Below, in pieces: positions 5,516 to 7,327 of a DNA stretch of 7,327 nt. The stretch is from the NCBI GenBank assembly GCA_017453605.1, contig JAFTEP010000246.1:1-7327 (forward strand), in the 5' to 3' direction. The position numbers and the translations under genes were made by a program. The stretch comes from Clostridia bacterium (GTDB lineage: Bacteria > Bacillota > Clostridia > Oscillospirales > SIG627). Under the pieces are notes generated by a model, which saw only the letters and a list, made by a program, of their open reading frames with translations, did not search any database and was not told where the DNA came from. Position 1 is the first letter of the stretch; each line of letters starts with the position of its first letter.

Positions 5516-6724
5516 ATGAAGTATTCAAAAGAAGAGGTCATGCAGTACGTCGCGGAGGAGGACGTCAAGTTCATCCGTCTGGCTTTCTGCGACGTGTTCG
5601 GGAAGCAGAAGAACATCTCCATAATGCCGGACGAGCTTCCCCGCGCGTTCGAGCACGGCATAGCCTTCGACGCATCGGCGATAAAGGGCTTCGGCGACGA
5701 GAGCCGTTCCGATCTCTTTCAGCATCCCGATCCCGAAACGCTGACCTGGCTCCCCTGGCGTCCGGAACAGGGAAAGGTCGTGAGGATGTTCTGCTCGGTG
5801 AAATATCCGGACTCAAGACAGTTCGAGTGCGACAAGAGAAGCCTTCTGAAAAAGGCCGCAGAGGACGCGAGAAAGGCGGGGCTGAGTTTTTATTTCGGAG
5901 AAGAGCAGGAGTTCTATCTCTTCGAGCTAGACGACAGGAACATGCCCACGAAGATCCCGTACGACAGCGCGGGATATATGGATATCGCCCCCGAGGACAA
6001 GGGCGAGAACGTGAGGAGAGAGATCTGCCTGACGCTTGAAAAAATGGGCATCACCCCGGAGAGCTCTCATCACGAGGAAGGACCCGGACAGAACGAGATA
6101 GATTTCAGATACGCCGAGGCTCTCGAGGCCGCGGACAACGTCATGACCTTCCAGACCGTCGTCAGGACCGCCGCGAGAAGGAACGGGCTTTGCGCCGACT
6201 TCTCACCCAAGCCCCTGAAGGACGCGCCGGGCAACGGCTTCCACATCAATGTCTCCGTCCGTCCGGACGATTCAAAAGAAAAACTCGGATATATGATGGC
6301 GGGGATCCTCGAGAAGACCGTCCCGATGACGGTGTTTCTGAACCCTTCGAAAGAGTCATACGCCCGGCTCGGACTGATGAAGGCGCCGAGATTCGTGTCG
6401 TGGTCTGCTCAGAACCGCTCTCAGCTCATCCGAATCCCCGCGGCGTCCGACGAATTCCGGCGCGCCGAGCTTCGCTCGCCCGATCCGACGGCGAACCCCT
6501 ATATCGCCTTCACGCTCATGATCCGGGCGGGGCTTTACGGGATAAAGAACAAACTCTCGCTTCCCGATCCGGTAGACGCGAACCTGTATAAAGCGGACAA
6601 AAACCTTCTGATGAAGCTCGCTATGCTCCCCGACAGTCTCGAAGAAGCAAAAGCCGCGGCTTCAGCGGACGGCTTTATAAAAGAGAACGTCCCCAAAGAG
6701 ATCCTCGATCTTTACTGCAGTTGA
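5516..6724 (+). CDS. glnA: Type I glutamine synthetase-like protein with altered flap residue
   Basis: This 402-residue protein has the GSI fold but is shorter than the usual 440-470. The N-terminal beta-grasp has FCDVFG (Asp26, ammonium-site Asp) and FDASAIKGF. Metal and substrate residues are present: Glu130 and Glu132 in EEQEF, Glu187 in SSHHEEGPG, Glu194 in GQNEID, His243 in GNGFH, Arg284 in SYARL, Arg301 and Arg306 in NRSQLIRIP, and Glu318 and Arg320 in AELRSPDPTANPY. The flap Glu that normally sits before A-P, as in GYEAP, is Lys289 (codon AAG 6380-6382). This Glu helps deprotonate ammonium in studied enzymes. It may still make glutamine, may be slow, or may have become a sensor. No clear adenylylation site is seen (NLYKAD only partly resembles it). 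A 25-base gap with AGGAAAG separates it from the GXGXG gene, and the ANTAR gene follows. Confidence 0.85.
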   Translation: MKYSKEEVMQYVAEEDVKFIRLAFCDVFGKQKNISIMPDELPRAFEHGIAFDASAIKGFGDESRSDLFQHPDPETLTWLPWRPEQGKVVRMFCSVKYPDSRQFECDKRSLLKKAAEDARKAGLSFYFGEEQEFYLFELDDRNMPTKIPYDSAGYMDIAPEDKGENVRREICLTLEKMGITPESSHHEEGPGQNEIDFRYAEALEAADNVMTFQTVVRTAARRNGLCADFSPKPLKDAPGNGFHINVSVRPDDSKEKLGYMMAGILEKTVPMTVFLNPSKESYARLGLMKAPRFVSWSAQNRSQLIRIPAASDEFRRAELRSPDPTANPYIAFTLMIRAGLYGIKNKLSLPDPVDANLYKADKNLLMKLAMLPDSLEEAKAAASADGFIKENVPKEILDLYCS

Positions 6725-6746
6725 GATCTTTCAGAACGCTCCGGCG

Positions 6747-6765
6747 AAAGGAGGGATGAAGAGTG
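6747..6765 (+). promoter_or_regulatory. Ribosome binding site deciding a GTG start for the ANTAR regulator
   Basis: AAAGGAGGG (6747-6755) is followed by 7 bases and then GTG (6763-6765). A nearer ATG at 6756 directly abuts the site and opens a frame that ends after 26 codons. The GTG frame reads on as the regulator, so GTG is the true start. Confidence 0.8.
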
Positions 6766-7327
6766 AGCCTGAACGAGCGCGTTTACAGCGTTCTGGCGGT
6801 CTCCGCATCGGAAAAGTTCAATCAGGCTCTGCCTGAGCTCTTCCCCGTCCCCGCTTTTTCGCCGGTGGTGACGGTTTCGTGCATCAGCACCGCCGAACGC
6901 GCGGTGTCGGAAAGAGATTTCGATTTCGTCGTCGTCAACTCTCCCCTTCCGGACGACACGGGGATGAGGTTTGCCGCGGACGCCGGAGGAAATTCCGGGA
7001 CGGTGGTGATGTTTCTGGCGAGGACCGAGACTTTCGGAGAGGCTTACGAAAGGCTCGCCCTGCACGGCGTTTTCGTTTTGCAGAAGCCTGTCCCGAGATC
7101 CGTCCTTCAGCTCGCGTCGGGCTGGCTGATAAGCGCCCGGGAGAGGATAAGAAGAGACGAAAAAAAGACCCTCTCGATAGAAGAGAAGATGAACGAGATA
7201 AGGCTCGTCAACCGCGCAAAATGGCTCCTTATAAGCGAAGTCAAGATGACGGAGCCGGACGCGCACAGATATATAGAAAAACTTGCGATGGACCGCTGCA
7301 TCCCGAAGCGGCAGGCGGCGGAAGAGA
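6763..7327 (+). CDS. ANTAR-domain RNA-binding antiterminator with pseudo-receiver domain (3' end cut)
   Basis: 188 codons are visible, probably all but a few residues of a roughly 190-200-residue protein. Residues 1-115 fold like a response regulator receiver but lack its chemistry. The acidic pair is replaced (VLAVSASE, 10-17), and the phosphoacceptor position is Asn59 in VVVNSPLPDDTG. The Lys-Pro pair is kept (Lys108-Pro109). A charged helical linker (about 118-140) leads to an ANTAR domain (about 139-188), with RLVNRAKWLLI, KMTEPDAHRYIEKLAMD and the KRQAAEE end, all matching the family. ANTAR proteins bind paired hairpins with A-x-x-G-x-x loops and prevent terminator formation. Such hairpins occur in both leaders of this window, so it likely controls this operon, itself and the divergent gene. 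It lies 38 bases after the GS gene, and no sensor kinase is seen. Confidence 0.88.
   Translation, partial: MSLNERVYSVLAVSASEKFNQALPELFPVPAFSPVVTVSCISTAERAVSERDFDFVVVNSPLPDDTGMRFAADAGGNSGTVVMFLARTETFGEAYERLALHGVFVLQKPVPRSVLQLASGWLISARERIRRDEKKTLSIEEKMNEIRLVNRAKWLLISEVKMTEPDAHRYIEKLAMDRCIPKRQAAEE

Noticed and set aside
4828..5661. 277-codon minus-strand frame crossing two plus-strand genes
   Set aside because: It spans the gap between the GXGXG and GS genes and shows no family motif, while both plus-strand genes are well supported.
6756..6836. ATG directly after the AAAGGAGGG site as alternative start or small leader peptide
   Set aside because: The frame stops after 26 codons and there is almost no spacer to the ribosome site. 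The GTG at 6763 fits better.
6712..7266. Minus-strand frame of 184 codons opposite the ANTAR gene
   Set aside because: The plus-strand frame matches the ANTAR family along its length and has a strong ribosome site. The antisense product matches nothing I know.
1..7327. tRNA or rRNA genes, CRISPR arrays, insertion sequences or attachment sites
   Set aside because: I saw no cloverleaf, spaced direct repeats, transposase frame or terminal inverted repeats. Almost all sequence is explained by the nitrogen operon and its control region.

Overview
The window looks like chromosomal DNA of an anaerobic member of the Clostridia, probably an uncultured Oscillospirales or Christensenellales-type gut lineage. 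This is inferred from the moderately high G+C, strong Shine-Dalgarno sites, ferredoxin-rich enzymes, a short type I glutamine synthetase of clostridial style and an ANTAR regulator. No marker gene here fixes the species. The whole window concerns ammonia assimilation.

Layout. Positions 1-49 (minus strand) are the first 16 codons of a gene whose N-terminus resembles type III glutamine synthetase. Positions 50-487 hold a divergent control region without genes. It has two consensus sigma-70/sigma-A promoters, one per strand, each with a 17-bp spacer. Each promoter is followed at once by an RNA hairpin with an A-x-x-G-x-x hexaloop and by an intrinsic terminator that uses the same bases. This is the architecture expected of leaders controlled by ANTAR antiterminators. 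From 488 to the right edge is one plus-strand operon with junctions from a 4-base overlap to a 38-base gap: a glutaminase subunit of glutamate synthase (488-1591), an FMN glutamate synthase core fused to a two-cluster ferredoxin (1591-3096), a four-cluster ferredoxin subunit (3100-3540), an FAD/NAD(P)H oxidoreductase (3537-4769), a GXGXG beta-helix subunit (4771-5490), a type I glutamine-synthetase-like protein (5516-6724) and an ANTAR-domain regulator (6763 to the edge, nearly complete).

How the genes fit together. The first five plus-strand genes make a split, archaeal-type glutamate synthase. The glutaminase releases ammonia from glutamine, the oxidoreductase and ferredoxins supply electrons from NAD(P)H, the FMN core makes glutamate from 2-oxoglutarate, and the GXGXG subunit is structural. 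The two glutamine synthetases would close the GS/GOGAT cycle. The ANTAR protein at the end of the operon is the natural candidate to bind the hairpins in both leaders, so it would control the type III enzyme, the glutamate synthase and its own synthesis.

The points most worth following up are: (i) the mutually exclusive ANTAR hairpin and terminator structures on both strands; (ii) the regulator's receiver domain, which lacks the phosphoacceptor Asp (Asn59) and the acidic pocket; (iii) Lys289 in the type I glutamine synthetase at the place of the catalytic flap Glu, while the other active-site residues are kept. Together (ii) and (iii) suggest, as inference only, that nitrogen status may reach the regulator by a route other than phosphorylation, possibly through this altered GS.
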